Source of the DNA: Candidatus Woesearchaeota archaeon
GTDB taxonomy: Archaea > Nanobdellota > Nanobdellia > Woesearchaeales > UBA10216
DNA length: 64,000 bases
NCBI GenBank assembly: GCA_016185705.1
Contig: JACPMZ010000003.1
Coordinates: 138,900 to 202,899, forward strand
Direction of reading: 5' to 3'
The translations under genes and the position numbers were made by a program. Below the pieces are notes generated by a model. It was not told where the DNA came from, did not search any database, and saw only the letters and a list, made by a program, of their open reading frames with translations. Positions 34,788 through 43,933 of this stretch are shown piece after piece (position 1 is the first letter of the stretch; every line of letters begins with the position of its first letter).

Positions 34788-35183
34788 TTATTTAATCAGG
34801 TTCAACCCGGTATCCTCATCAAACTTCCTGACAAGACTTTCCTTAAGCGGAACAAGGAAAACCTCGCACGTTCCAGATACCACAGCACTCTTCAGGTGGC
34901 CTCCAACAGTTTTCATTTCGCGGTCTGAGAAATTGCCGTGGGCGTGCAAAACAAGCTTGCCGTCCATCACGGCAATGTTGCCTGTAATGGCGTCAATCTC
35001 AACATCTCCAAAAGACCTGGACAAATATTCCCTCTTCTGAATGTCATAGTAAGAAATCTCTGCAGAAGAAACTGCTCCGATGGCAGTAAAATAAGCTGCG
35101 CTAATGTTTTTCTGCACGCAAAAAGCCAGGGTTTCCTTCACTACCTCCTGGCCGCGCCTCAGAACAAAGAAATGGTGCTGCAT
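34788..35183 (-). CDS. PPC/DUF296-domain protein
   Basis: The 131-residue protein has the plant-and-prokaryote conserved domain of DNA-binding type: MQHHFFVLRRGQEVVKE, a GAVSSAEISYYD strand and VLHAHGNFSDREMKTVGGHL, whose histidines may bind metal. Family members form trimers; the role in archaea is unknown. The ATG at 35183 is about 25 bp from the TATA box (AAATTATAAATAG). Confidence 0.85.
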   Translation of the reverse strand: MQHHFFVLRRGQEVVKETLAFCVQKNISAAYFTAIGAVSSAEISYYDIQKREYLSRSFGDVEIDAITGNIAVMDGKLVLHAHGNFSDREMKTVGGHLKSAVVSGTCEVFLVPLKESLVRKFDEDTGLNLIK

Positions 35184-35231
35184 TTTCAAATACAGTGCCA
35201 GCGCCACTATTTATAATTTTACACTAAAACC

Positions 35232-35304
35232 CAGTATCTCCGAAACTGCCTTAGTTCCATCCACTGCGCAGCACGCAGTGCCACAGCTGCAATCGGAGAT
35301 ACTG
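35232..35304. mobile_element. TIR element family 2, short copy with perfect ends
   Basis: The 73-bp element has perfect 11-bp inverted ends, CAGTATCTCCG (35232-35242) and CGGAGATACTG (35294-35304). It lacks the long pyrimidine/purine hairpin of the other copies; a small ACTGCGCAGCACGCAGT hairpin sits inside. A TATA box for the following gene is outside it. Confidence 0.65.
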
Positions 35305-35353
35305 TACAAAACTAAAAACTATATAAACTGATATCAAAATAAGTTATCACAAA

Positions 35354-35932
35354 ATGGCATTCGTAACGTTCGGAGAAATAATAGACTTAGTGATAATGAT
35401 AGCTGCTGTTGGCTTCATATTCAAAGACCGTGTTCAGATACGGCCAACCGGCGATTACGACCCGCTGACCGATTTCAGGAAGCAGCGCTTTTTCAGCGAG
35501 GGATTCAAAAATGCGGTAATCGTAACTGCGCCTGCCATCGCGCTGCATGAGCTTGGGCATAAAGCAGCGGCGATGGCTTACGGGTTTGATGCGACGTTCC
35601 ATGCTGCATACACGTGGCTGGGTATAGGAGTGGTGCTGAAGCTTCTGAACTTTCCGTTCCTGTTCTTTGTGCCGGGGTATGTAACGTATTCTGCTGCAAA
35701 CATTGAACCTCTTGTCAGGGCGCTGATAGCTTTTGCAGGGCCACTGGTCAATCTGCTGCTATTCCTGTTTGCCACAGCTGCATTAAAGCAGGGCTGGCTG
35801 AAGAAATACGCGCAGCACCTTGTGCTTACAAAGCAGATAAACATGTTCCTGTTCATATTCAACATGCTGCCATTCGGCTTCTTTGACGGAGCGCAGGTGT
35901 TCAGCAGTTTGATGCAAGCGTTTGGCGGGTAG
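35354..35932 (+). CDS. Site-2 protease family (M50) membrane metalloprotease
   Basis: The 192-aa membrane protein has the zinc motif HELGH at residues 65-69 and the third-ligand motif LPFGFFDGAQVF near residues 170-182. It would cleave membrane-spanning substrates within the bilayer. It is a minimal form without PDZ or CBS domains. A 39-bp stretch of its 3' end, covering FFDGAQVFSSL, is repeated exactly at 36362-36400, beyond a two-gene cassette. Confidence 0.9.
   Translation: MAFVTFGEIIDLVIMIAAVGFIFKDRVQIRPTGDYDPLTDFRKQRFFSEGFKNAVIVTAPAIALHELGHKAAAMAYGFDATFHAAYTWLGIGVVLKLLNFPFLFFVPGYVTYSAANIEPLVRALIAFAGPLVNLLLFLFATAALKQGWLKKYAQHLVLTKQINMFLFIFNMLPFGFFDGAQVFSSLMQAFGG
35875..35913 (+). repeat. 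M50 gene tail, in-place copy of 39-bp direct repeat
   Basis: Exact 39-bp match with 36362-36400. It encodes the third-ligand region and near C-terminus of the protease. Together the two copies enclose the DUF4258-DUF2283 gene pair. Confidence 0.95.
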
Positions 35933-35933
35933 A

Positions 35934-36146
35934 ATGGAAATACGCTATACTTTTCATAGCGAAGAGCAAATTAAGGAAAGAAAGATTGAGAAAGTCTGGG
36001 TTGAAGAAACAATAAAACATCCTGATGAAACAGAGAAAGAAGGCAAGAACAAGTACTATGCCAGAAAGACCTTAAATGGCATCACCCTTGAAGTGGTTTA
36101 TGTAAAAGAAAAGTATATAAAGGTAGTGACCGTTTACCCTGTGTGA
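35934..36146 (+). CDS. DUF4258 protein (probable toxin-like member of a pair)
   Basis: The 70-residue protein reads MEIRYTFHSEEQIKERKI and ends YIKVVTVYPV, the DUF4258 pattern, which resembles the RelE-like fold. It starts 1 bp after the M50 stop codon. DUF4258 and DUF2283 genes often occur together and are thought to be a toxin-antitoxin-like pair; that function is not proven. Confidence 0.8.
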   Translation: MEIRYTFHSEEQIKERKIEKVWVEETIKHPDETEKEGKNKYYARKTLNGITLEVVYVKEKYIKVVTVYPV

Positions 36147-36352
36147 TGAAAATACGATATGACCCTGATGCAGATGCCATGTATATAAAGCTAAGAGATA
36201 CCGAAGTAGCACGCACTAAAAAAGTTGATAAGCACACTATACTGGATTATGATAAGGATGGCAGCTTGATTGGAGTAGAGCTTCTTTTTGTTAAAGAAAA
36301 CAACCCCGGCCTTTTGAGAGAGTTTCAGGTAGAAAATTTAGTGCCTGCATAA
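36146..36352 (+). CDS. DUF2283 protein
   Basis: The 68-aa protein MKIRYDPDADAMYIKLRDTE is a clear DUF2283 member. Its start shares one base with the preceding stop. DUF2283 proteins are commonly paired with DUF4258 and probably bind it. The gene ends 9 bp before the second 39-bp repeat. Confidence 0.85.
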   Translation: MKIRYDPDADAMYIKLRDTEVARTKKVDKHTILDYDKDGSLIGVELLFVKENNPGLLREFQVENLVPA

Positions 36353-36361
36353 TCCTTAACC

Positions 36362-36400
36362 CGGCTTCTTTGACGGAGCGCAGGTGTTCAGCAGTTTGAT
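36362..36400 (+). repeat. Displaced copy of the M50 gene tail
   Basis: Exact copy of 35875-35913. After it the reading would give ...FSSLICQ and stop, whereas the intact gene ends ...FSSLMQAFGG. So either end could be the ancestral one. The pyrG TATA box (CTTTTAAATAC) begins 26 bp further on. Confidence 0.95.
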
Positions 36401-36457
36401 ATGTCAATGAGACAGCGCCTCGAAACTTTTAAATACAACCTGCTGCGTACCTTTTCC

Positions 36458-38083
36458 ATGCACACAACACATTCTGCAAAGTGGATAATAGTAACTGGCG
36501 GCGTGGTTTCCGGCATAGGAAAGGGAACTTCCACGGCAGGAATAGGAAAGCTGCTTTCAAGGAATTTCAAGGTCGTGCCTATCAAATGCGACGGATACCT
36601 GAACATAGACCCCGGAACAATGAACCCGTTTGAGCACGGAGAAGTGTTCGTTCTTGAAGACGGCGGAGAAGTGGACATGGACTTCGGCCACTATGAACGC
36701 TTTCTTAATATTAACTGCAAGTCAGAATGGAACCTGACAACAGGAAAAGTGTATGACAGCATAATCAAAAAGGAAAGGAAAGGCGAGTTTCTCGGGAAAA
36801 CAGTGCAGGTAATTCCGCACCTGACTGACGAAATAAAAAACCAGTGGATGCAGATAGCTTCAAAGGAAAAAGCAGACATCGTAACCATAGAAATAGGCGG
36901 AACAGTGGGAGACATAGAAAACTCGTGGTTTGTGGAGGCAGCCCGGCAATTAAGGCAGGACGTGGGCAGCAGCAACATAATGTACGTGCACCTGACCTAT
37001 GTTCCCTATGTGCCATCGCTGGGCCAGCAAAAAACCAAGCCGGCACAAAGGGATGTGCAGCTGCTCAGGGAAACGGGCATTATGCCTGACATAATAATTG
37101 CAAGAAGCAAAGACAAAATAAGCGAGCAGTCAAGGGAAAAAATTTCCCTGTTCTGCAATGTTCCAGTCAGCGCGGTGATACCGGCACCTGACGTGCATTC
37201 AATCTACGAGATACCCATAGATTTGGAAGAGGAGGGGCTTCTCAAAATAATTGCCGAGAAATTCAGCTTTACGCCCAAAAATGACCTGCAGGAATGGAGA
37301 AAACTTATTGCCAACATCAGGAACAGCAACAGGACAGTCAATGTGGCGCTTTGCGGAAAATATACGGGGTTGACAGACTCTTACGCCAGCCTGATAGAAG
37401 CGCTCAACCATGCAGGAGCCCATTTAAGCACAAAAGTAAAAGTGAAAATGGTGGAGACCACTGACATAGAGCAGGGCAAAGCGCCAATAGACACAGTTTT
37501 CTCTGACATTGACGCAATTATCGTTCCCATCGGATTCGGAAGCAGGGGGGCGGAAGGCAAGATAGCGGCAGTAAAATATGCGCGGGAGCAGAACTTACCA
37601 TACCTCGGGCTGTGCTACGGGCTGCAGATAGCAGTCATAGAGTTTGCAAGGAACGTCTGCCACCTTAAAGGAGCGAACTCAACCGAAATAAACCCGGCTA
37701 CAAAAAATCCGGTCGTGATGATGCTTCCTGAACAACGTAAAATCTACGAAAAAGGCGCTACGATGCGATTGGGGGCAGAATATTCAGTTCTTAAAAGCGG
37801 CACAAAAACAATGAAGCTTTACGGCAAACCGTCAGTGCACGAAAGGCACAGGCACCGCTACGAGGTCAATCCGAAATACCACAAAATACTTGAAAAGAAC
37901 GGGCTTGTCATTTCAGGCACAAGCAGGAACGGCAAGCTCGTTGAGTTCATAGAGCTGCCAAACCTGAGATTCTTTGCAGCAACCCAGGCGCACCCGGAAT
38001 ACAAGTCGCGGCTTGAGCAGCCATCGCCCCTGTATTACGGGCTGGTGAAAGCTGCGGCGGAGAAGAAGTATGGAAGGGTTTAA
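36458..38083 (+). CDS. pyrG: CTP synthase
   Basis: The enzyme makes CTP from UTP, ATP and glutamine. The synthetase domain starts KWIIVTGGVVSGIGKGTSTA, and the glutaminase domain holds the nucleophile in LGLCYGLQIA with the catalytic His and Glu in THPEYKS-like AAT-QAHPEYKS near the end. The 541-aa length is standard. An upstream ATG at 36401 precedes the TATA box, so 36458, about 25 bp after it, is the likely leaderless start. Confidence 0.96.
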   Translation: MHTTHSAKWIIVTGGVVSGIGKGTSTAGIGKLLSRNFKVVPIKCDGYLNIDPGTMNPFEHGEVFVLEDGGEVDMDFGHYERFLNINCKSEWNLTTGKVYDSIIKKERKGEFLGKTVQVIPHLTDEIKNQWMQIASKEKADIVTIEIGGTVGDIENSWFVEAARQLRQDVGSSNIMYVHLTYVPYVPSLGQQKTKPAQRDVQLLRETGIMPDIIIARSKDKISEQSREKISLFCNVPVSAVIPAPDVHSIYEIPIDLEEEGLLKIIAEKFSFTPKNDLQEWRKLIANIRNSNRTVNVALCGKYTGLTDSYASLIEALNHAGAHLSTKVKVKMVETTDIEQGKAPIDTVFSDIDAIIVPIGFGSRGAEGKIAAVKYAREQNLPYLGLCYGLQIAVIEFARNVCHLKGANSTEINPATKNPVVMMLPEQRKIYEKGATMRLGAEYSVLKSGTKTMKLYGKPSVHERHRHRYEVNPKYHKILEKNGLVISGTSRNGKLVEFIELPNLRFFAATQAHPEYKSRLEQPSPLYYGLVKAAAEKKYGRV

Positions 38084-38128
38084 TACGCATTTGTCGATTT
38101 ATTGCTGCTAACGTTCCACATTTCGCTG

Positions 38129-38178
38129 CGCTGCTTACCTGCCCTCCTTCGAAAGTTAAGGAGGGCAGATAAGCAGCG
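38129..38178. repeat. Long inverted repeat between pyrG and secF
   Basis: CGCTGCTTACCTGCCCTCC and its complement pair over 21 positions with one mismatch, leaving an 8-nt loop (CGAAAGTT at its centre). It belongs to the pyrimidine/purine hairpin class and may terminate pyrG. Confidence 0.7.
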
Positions 38179-38258
38179 CGGACAGCAAACAGCAGCAGGG
38201 TGAATTCAAATCCGTTTAATACAAAACCTTTATTAACCTTCCATAAGCTCCCAGAATC

Positions 38259-39308
38259 ATGGACGAAAAAAACAATCCTGCCGGCAGCACAGACGTATCG
38301 CAATCTTTTGAAGGAAGCGGAGATAAGCTGCCTGAAAACATCAGGGCAGCGGAAGAAAAGAATTACAGGAAAACAGACTTCAGGCCGAAGCATCTTAGGC
38401 AGGAACAGCGCAATTTTTTTCTTAAGCATTATGATGAAAACTACAGGAAACTGCTGATAATTCCTGCTGCTGTCGTGCTGCTGGCAGTTGCCGTGCTGTT
38501 GTTCAGCTACTCCACAACAGGCGAGTTTTTCCAGAAAGACGTGTCAATCAGGGGCGGAGTGACAGTAACCATCCTTAAAACTTACGACAATCTCCGGCAG
38601 TTTGACGATATCTCCGAATCATTAGGAACAACTGTGAATGCGAGAAAACTCACTGCAGCAGGAGCTGACAGAGGCATAATACTGGATGCAGGAGTGCAAA
38701 GCGACGAGGATGTTGGGAGATTTTTACAGCTGATACAGGAAAAAACAGGGCCTTTGGCGGACAACGAATTCTCTGTTCAGACAATCGGCAGCTCGCTGGG
38801 AGCTAACTTCTTCAAATCAATTATGATAAGCATGGCAGCTGCGTTTGCGCTGATGGCAGCTGTAGTCTTTGTGTATTTCAGGTTTGCGGCAGGACGCTGG
38901 ATACTTATCCCGTCCGGGTTTGTAGTGTGGACAGTTTTTGTAGACATCCTGTGCACCTTTGCCGTAATATCGCTGCTGCAGGTAAAAGTTTCCACAGCAG
39001 GGCTTGCAGCATTCATGCTTCTGCTGGGCTATTCTGTAGATACGGACATACTTTTGACTATGCGAGTCCTCAAAGGCAGGCAGGAAAAAATCTTTGACCG
39101 CATTGTGAATGCAGCAAAGACAGGAATCTTCCTCACAGTAACTGCCATGATAGCAGTAACGGCCGGATTGCTGTTGACGCAGGCAGAAACTATCAGGCAA
39201 ATAATGCTCATACTTGTCATAGGGCTTGCGTTTGACCTGCTGCACACCTGGCTGACGAACGCAGGCGTACTCAGATGGTATATGGAGAGAGGCATGTATG
39301 AAAAATAA
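38259..39308 (+). CDS. secF: Preprotein translocase accessory subunit SecF
   Basis: The 349-residue protein has a long charged cytoplasmic N-terminus (about 65 residues), a first helix, a lumenal domain and five C-terminal helices. The conserved region SVDTDILLTMRVLKGR-like motif (LGYSVDTDILLTMRVL) identifies archaeal SecF. It pulls secreted proteins across the membrane together with SecD. The next gene starts 11 bp inside its end. Confidence 0.92.
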   Translation: MDEKNNPAGSTDVSQSFEGSGDKLPENIRAAEEKNYRKTDFRPKHLRQEQRNFFLKHYDENYRKLLIIPAAVVLLAVAVLLFSYSTTGEFFQKDVSIRGGVTVTILKTYDNLRQFDDISESLGTTVNARKLTAAGADRGIILDAGVQSDEDVGRFLQLIQEKTGPLADNEFSVQTIGSSLGANFFKSIMISMAAAFALMAAVVFVYFRFAAGRWILIPSGFVVWTVFVDILCTFAVISLLQVKVSTAGLAAFMLLLGYSVDTDILLTMRVLKGRQEKIFDRIVNAAKTGIFLTVTAMIAVTAGLLLTQAETIRQIMLILVIGLAFDLLHTWLTNAGVLRWYMERGMYEK

Positions 39309-40842
39309 GCTAATGCGAATAATAAGGGACAAGAGGGTGATTGCATTAATCATAGCCATAGCCGTAGCACTCATTGCAATCAATCCCAATCCCTGGAGAG
39401 ATGGCGTAACAGCCAAAAGCGTTGAGAGGGACAGTCCGGCATCGCTTGCAGGAGTTAAAGCAGGCGAGCACATCATAAGCGTAAACAGCAGGGAAGTAAA
39501 AGATACAGAGTCATTTGCCGAGCTCACAAGCAACCTCGCTGCAAACGAAACAATCTTCATTGAAACGGAAAAAGCATTCTACAAGCTGACAGTGCTGTTT
39601 GACGAGCAAAACCAAAGCGCAGACTTAGGCATAGAAGTGGCTGAGCGCCCGAAAACAAACATCAGGACAGGGCTTGACCTGCAGGGCGGCACGCGCGTGC
39701 TGCTGCGGCCGGCGGAAAAAATAAGCGAAACAGACCTTGAGCTGCTCATAGAAAACATGAACAAGCGCCTGAACGTGTTCGGACTCTCAGACGTTGTAGT
39801 AAGGGACGCATCAGACATCAGCGGACAGCAATACATCATGGTTGAAGTTGCAGGCGTAAATGAGGAAGAAGTCAAAGAGCTCATATCTGCGCAAGGAAAA
39901 TTTGAGGCAACAGTAGGGAACGAGTCAGTGTTCAGAGGAAGCGACGTAGTGGACGTATGCAGGTCAGCCCAGTGCTCAGGCATTGACTATTACGGCGGAG
40001 GATGCCAGCAACTTTCACCATCAGAATGGGCATGCCCCTTCTACTTTTCAATAACGCTCAGCCACGAGGCAGCCCAGCGGCAGGCTGAGGCAACCAAAAA
40101 TTTGCCCGTAACAGACGGCTATCTGAGCGAGAAGCTGCTCCTCTACCTGGATGATGAGCTGGTGGATGAGCTCAACATAGCAGAAAGCCTCAAAGGCCAG
40201 CCCTCGGTTTCAGTGCAGATATCCGGCTCCGGCTCCGGCGCAACGCAAAACACAGCATCAAAAGAAGCCATAAAAAACATGAAGCAGCTGCAAACGATTC
40301 TTATAACCGGCTCGCTGCCTGTAAAACTGGAAGTTGCGCAGACAGATGTAGTAAGCCCGGTCTTAGGAGAGGAATTTGTCAGAAATGCCTTACTCACCGG
40401 ATTAGTTGCGATGTTAGCTGTGTCAATCGTCCTCTTTGCCGTATACAGAAAAATTGCAATTGCGCTCCCGATGATGCTGACAAGCATTGTGGAAGTATTC
40501 CTGCTGCTGGGGGTGGCGTCATTAATCAAGTGGAACATGGACCTGGCAGCAATCGCAGGAATAATAGCCGCAGTAGGCACAGGGGTAAATGACCAGATAA
40601 TCATAACAAATGAAGCTCTAAGCGGAGAAAACCGCGCAAAAAGCTGGAAAGAAAAAACAAAAGGGGCGTTCTCAGTAATCTTCGGAGCATACTTTACGCT
40701 GCTGGTAGCGATGATACCGCTGTTCATCATAGGCGCAGGATTATTGAGAGGATTTGCAGTAACAACAATCATAGGCATAACAGTCGGAGTATTAATAACG
40801 AGGCCTGCATACGCAAAGATAATTGAGATACTGATAGACTGA
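39298..40842 (+). CDS. secD: Preprotein translocase accessory subunit SecD
   Basis: The 514-aa protein begins with an N-terminal helix and an unusual PDZ-like stretch (GVKAGEHIISVNSREVKDTE). It then has the SecD signature GLDLQGGTRVLLRP and six helices with GTGVNDQIIITNEAL. A cysteine cluster (CRSAQCSGIDYYGGGC) lies in the exported domain. The order secF-secD with an 11-bp overlap is typical of archaea. Confidence 0.92.
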   Translation: MKNKLMRIIRDKRVIALIIAIAVALIAINPNPWRDGVTAKSVERDSPASLAGVKAGEHIISVNSREVKDTESFAELTSNLAANETIFIETEKAFYKLTVLFDEQNQSADLGIEVAERPKTNIRTGLDLQGGTRVLLRPAEKISETDLELLIENMNKRLNVFGLSDVVVRDASDISGQQYIMVEVAGVNEEEVKELISAQGKFEATVGNESVFRGSDVVDVCRSAQCSGIDYYGGGCQQLSPSEWACPFYFSITLSHEAAQRQAEATKNLPVTDGYLSEKLLLYLDDELVDELNIAESLKGQPSVSVQISGSGSGATQNTASKEAIKNMKQLQTILITGSLPVKLEVAQTDVVSPVLGEEFVRNALLTGLVAMLAVSIVLFAVYRKIAIALPMMLTSIVEVFLLLGVASLIKWNMDLAAIAGIIAAVGTGVNDQIIITNEALSGENRAKSWKEKTKGAFSVIFGAYFTLLVAMIPLFIIGAGLLRGFAVTTIIGITVGVLITRPAYAKIIEILID

Positions 40843-40939
40843 GACAGCGCTGCTGCCAATTAAATTCTCCATCGCGAGATAAACCTCAAGGACGCAGGCG
40901 ATTGAAACATTTAAATAAACATGCTTCTTGGAAAACAAT

Positions 40940-41473
40940 ATGATAATAACGGTATCCGGCAGCGCGGGCTCAGGAAAAAGCACGGTAGCCCAGATTTTAG
41001 CTAAGAAGCTGAAATACAGGCATTATTCTGTCGGAGACTTCATGCGGGTAATAGCAAAGAAAAGGAAAAAAACACTGCTTGAGCTCAGCAAAGATGCGGA
41101 AAGCGATGAAACAATTGATGAGGAACTGGACGACATGCAGATATCGCTTGGCAGGCAAGACAACATAGTGCTTGACTCACGGCTGGGCTGGCATTTTATT
41201 CCGCGGTCATTCAAAGTATTCCTCGATGTTGACAAAAACACCGCTGCTCAGCGCATATTCAAGGCAAAAAGACACCTGGAAAATGAGAACCAAAGCTTAA
41301 AGGCAACTTTGGAAAACATTAACAAACGCAAGAAGTCAGAACTGCACCGCTACAAAAAATACTACAACCTCAACCCGTACGACAAAAAACATTATGATCT
41401 GGTGATAGACACCACCGGGCAGACAGCAGAGGAAACTGCCTTCGCCATAATAAAAGCTATAAGCAATCAATAA
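40940..41473 (+). CDS. cmk: Cytidylate kinase (archaeal type)
   Basis: The 177-aa kinase has a P-loop (ITVSGSAGSGKSTVA), HYSVGDFMRVIAKKR and the acidic DEELDDMQ pattern of archaeal CMP kinases. It phosphorylates CMP or dCMP, consistent with pyrG nearby. The ATG at 40940 lies about 25 bp after TATA (ACATTTAAATAAAC); the in-frame 40928 start is too close. Confidence 0.9.
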   Translation: MIITVSGSAGSGKSTVAQILAKKLKYRHYSVGDFMRVIAKKRKKTLLELSKDAESDETIDEELDDMQISLGRQDNIVLDSRLGWHFIPRSFKVFLDVDKNTAAQRIFKAKRHLENENQSLKATLENINKRKKSELHRYKKYYNLNPYDKKHYDLVIDTTGQTAEETAFAIIKAISNQ

Positions 41474-41518
41474 TGTATATAGACTAAATTTATATAACCA
41501 CTTCGCGCAGGGTTACGG

Positions 41519-42076
41519 ATGCCCGGCATTGATTTTTTGAATGAGCCCATTTCTCTGGAGCCCCGCATGGTAGCGCTTGAGTTTGACCTGCAGTTTCCGC
41601 CATCTGAAATTGCCAAGGGGATGAAGCAATACGTTACCGAAATCCTGGGGGGAGCCTCGGATGAGGATGCTTTAAAAGCCCTGTATGACGAGAGACGCAG
41701 AACGCTTGCTGCCCGAGCAGGGCAATACAGATCAATAGTCGAAAGCCGGCTTCGAACTGGAGACCTCTCACTATTTGTAACAATGTTTTACGAGGAAGGG
41801 CCAATGCTTCATGCGCAAAGAAAAATTGCCTCAATATGCTATTATAAGGCAAGCGGGGTAATTCCCACTGCCGACCACGAAATGCTGATGGCATTGTCAC
41901 GCGATACAGCTGAAATCATTGAAGTCCTGTGGAGAGTCAGACACCGCCTGGACCTGAGCACAGGACTGGGGCCGGCAATTTTCCCATCCCCGGAAGCACG
42001 GAGAGCTGCGCCTGAAAATATGCCTCATTCTCCAGTCCCTGATTCGGTGGCCAAGATTTTTGGGCAATATTTATAA
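41519..42076 (+). CDS. Hypothetical soluble protein
   Basis: The 185-residue, mainly helical protein (MPGIDFLNEPISLEPRMVAL; AQRKIASICYYKASGVIP; TAEIIEVLWRVRHRLD) has its own TATA box (TTTATATAACC) about 25 bp upstream. No recognised domain. It lies alone between cmk and the FKBP gene. Confidence 0.6.
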   Translation: MPGIDFLNEPISLEPRMVALEFDLQFPPSEIAKGMKQYVTEILGGASDEDALKALYDERRRTLAARAGQYRSIVESRLRTGDLSLFVTMFYEEGPMLHAQRKIASICYYKASGVIPTADHEMLMALSRDTAEIIEVLWRVRHRLDLSTGLGPAIFPSPEARRAAPENMPHSPVPDSVAKIFGQYL

Positions 42077-42099
42077 ATTGACTGCCCTTTGCCCTTTTC

Positions 42100-42786
42100 A
42101 TGCAGGAACTGAAAGAAGGCGACTTTGTTGAGCTGGACTACACAGGAAAAATCGCAGAAGAAGGAGCAGTATTTGACACCACATCAGACGAAGTTGCAAA
42201 ACAAAACGGCCTGCACGACTCAAAGGCAACGTACGGGCCGGTAATTGTCTGCCTTGGCAAAAAACACCTGATTGCAGGGCTTGAAAAGAATCTTATCGGC
42301 AAAGAGGCCGGGAAAAAGTATGCGTTTAGGATACCGCCTGAAGACGGCTTTGGCAACAAAAGCCCTCAGCTCATTAAACTTGTGTCAACGAACAAGTTCC
42401 GGCAGCAGCAAATAACTCCGGTGCCTGGCCTTCAGGTTAACATGGACGGCTACATAGGAACAATCAAAACCGTAAGCGGCGGCAGGACAGTAGTGGACTT
42501 CAACCACCCGCTTTCAGGAAAAGAGCTTGAATACGAAGTGGAAGTCAAAAGAATAGTGACTGGCGTCAATGAAAAAGCTGACGCAATCCTGAAACTGCTC
42601 GGCATAAGCATGGAAAAAGAAATAGCAGGCGAAACACTGACGCTGAAATCAGCAGCAGAAATTCCAAAAGAAGTGCAGGACACCCTTGCCAGGAAAATTA
42701 CGGATGCTGTAAAGGAAATAAAAACTGTTACCGTCCAGGTGACGAAAACACCTGAAAACAGCCAGCAGCCAAACAACAAAATTTAA
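42100..42786 (+). CDS. FKBP-type peptidyl-prolyl isomerase (SlyD-like)
   Basis: The 228-aa protein has an FKBP domain (GDFVELDYTGKIAEEGAVFD and YAFRIPPEDGFGNKS) and an inserted-flap domain (VNMDGYIGTIKTVSGGRTVV, DFNHPLSGKELEYEV), as in archaeal long FKBPs. The C-terminal 80 residues are an extra helical domain. It assists protein folding. TATA (ATTTATAAATTG) sits about 25 bp upstream. Confidence 0.92.
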   Translation: MQELKEGDFVELDYTGKIAEEGAVFDTTSDEVAKQNGLHDSKATYGPVIVCLGKKHLIAGLEKNLIGKEAGKKYAFRIPPEDGFGNKSPQLIKLVSTNKFRQQQITPVPGLQVNMDGYIGTIKTVSGGRTVVDFNHPLSGKELEYEVEVKRIVTGVNEKADAILKLLGISMEKEIAGETLTLKSAAEIPKEVQDTLARKITDAVKEIKTVTVQVTKTPENSQQPNNKI

Positions 42787-42835
42787 ATAGTAGTGTCACC
42801 CCATTCTGAAATAATTTTTTTTGGCGTTGGGTTAA

Positions 42836-43933
42836 ATGGGAAGCATAATAATGCATTCAGGGGAAGCCAGAGCACATCCTGTCAGCAATTCTGTAGACGC
42901 TGAACTGGAACAAATGCTGTCAATGCAGAAGGCAAGCATCAAAGTTGTCGGAACAGGCGGCGCAGGAAACAACACAGTAACCAGAATAGCTGAAGTCGGG
43001 GTAGTAGGAGCTGAAATCATAGCAGTCAACACCGATGCGCAGGACCTCCTGTACACAACATCCGACAAAAAAATTCTGATAGGAAAAGAACTGACTCACG
43101 GCCTGGGAGCAGGCTCAGACCCCAAAACAGGGGAGGAAGCAGCGCGCGAATCAGAGCACGACATCAAAGACGCCTTAACAGGCGCTGACATGGTATTCAT
43201 AACCTGCGGGCTCGGTGGCGGCACAGGAACCGGCTCAGCGCCAGTCATAGCAGAAACAGCAAAAAAACTCGGAGCGCTGACAGTCGGCATAGTAACCATG
43301 CCCTTTACCATGGAAGGCAACAGGCGCTACGAAAACGCCATGATAGGGCTTGAAAGAATGGAAAACATTGTAGATACGCTTATAGTAATACCCAACGACA
43401 AGCTGCTTGAACTTGCACCAGACCTCCCGCTAATGACTGCCTTCAAGGTAGCTGATGAAATACTGACCAGCGCAGTCAAAGGCATAGCAGAAATGGTGAC
43501 AAAAGTAGGGCTGATAAACCTGGATTTTGCTGACATAAAAGCAGTAATGACAGGCGGCGGAGTAGCGCTAATCGGAGTAGGCGAATCAGACTCAGAAAAC
43601 AGGGCTGTGGAAGCAGTGGAGAAAGCTATAAACAACCCGCTGCTTGATGTGGATGTTACAGGCGCCAACGGGGCATTAATAAATGTGTCAGGAGGCCCGG
43701 ACATGACGCTTGAAGAAGCGAGAAAAGTGGTTGAGACAGTAAGCTCAAAGCTGGACGAAAACGCCAAAATCATCTGGGGCGCGCAAATCTACGAAGACCT
43801 GCCAAAGATAATACGGACAATGCTCATCGTAACAGGCGTAAGCTCAGAGCAAATCTTCGGAAAGGAAAGAATGCACGCAGCACAGAGAAAAACAGAAGTG
43901 GAATCTGAGCTTGGAATAGAGTTTCTTGATTAA
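42836..43933 (+). CDS. ftsZ: Cell division GTPase FtsZ
   Basis: The 365-residue tubulin-like GTPase has the signature [14 protein letters not shown], the N-terminal [13 protein letters not shown] and the T7 loop [11 protein letters not shown]. It forms the division ring. Length fits archaeal FtsZ1-type proteins. A second ATG at 42851 is possible. It precedes secE-spt5-rpl11, the usual archaeal order. Confidence 0.96.
   Translation: MGSIIMHSGEARAHPVSNSVDAELEQMLSMQKASIKVVGTGGAGNNTVTRIAEVGVVGAEIIAVNTDAQDLLYTTSDKKILIGKELTHGLGAGSDPKTGEEAARESEHDIKDALTGADMVFITCGLGGGTGTGSAPVIAETAKKLGALTVGIVTMPFTMEGNRRYENAMIGLERMENIVDTLIVIPNDKLLELAPDLPLMTAFKVADEILTSAVKGIAEMVTKVGLINLDFADIKAVMTGGGVALIGVGESDSENRAVEAVEKAINNPLLDVDVTGANGALINVSGGPDMTLEEARKVVETVSSKLDENAKIIWGAQIYEDLPKIIRTMLIVTGVSSEQIFGKERMHAAQRKTEVESELGIEFLD

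Noticed and set aside
36401-38083. CTP synthase starting at 36401
   Set aside because: The TATA box lies downstream of that ATG, so transcripts would not include it; 36458 is the likely start.
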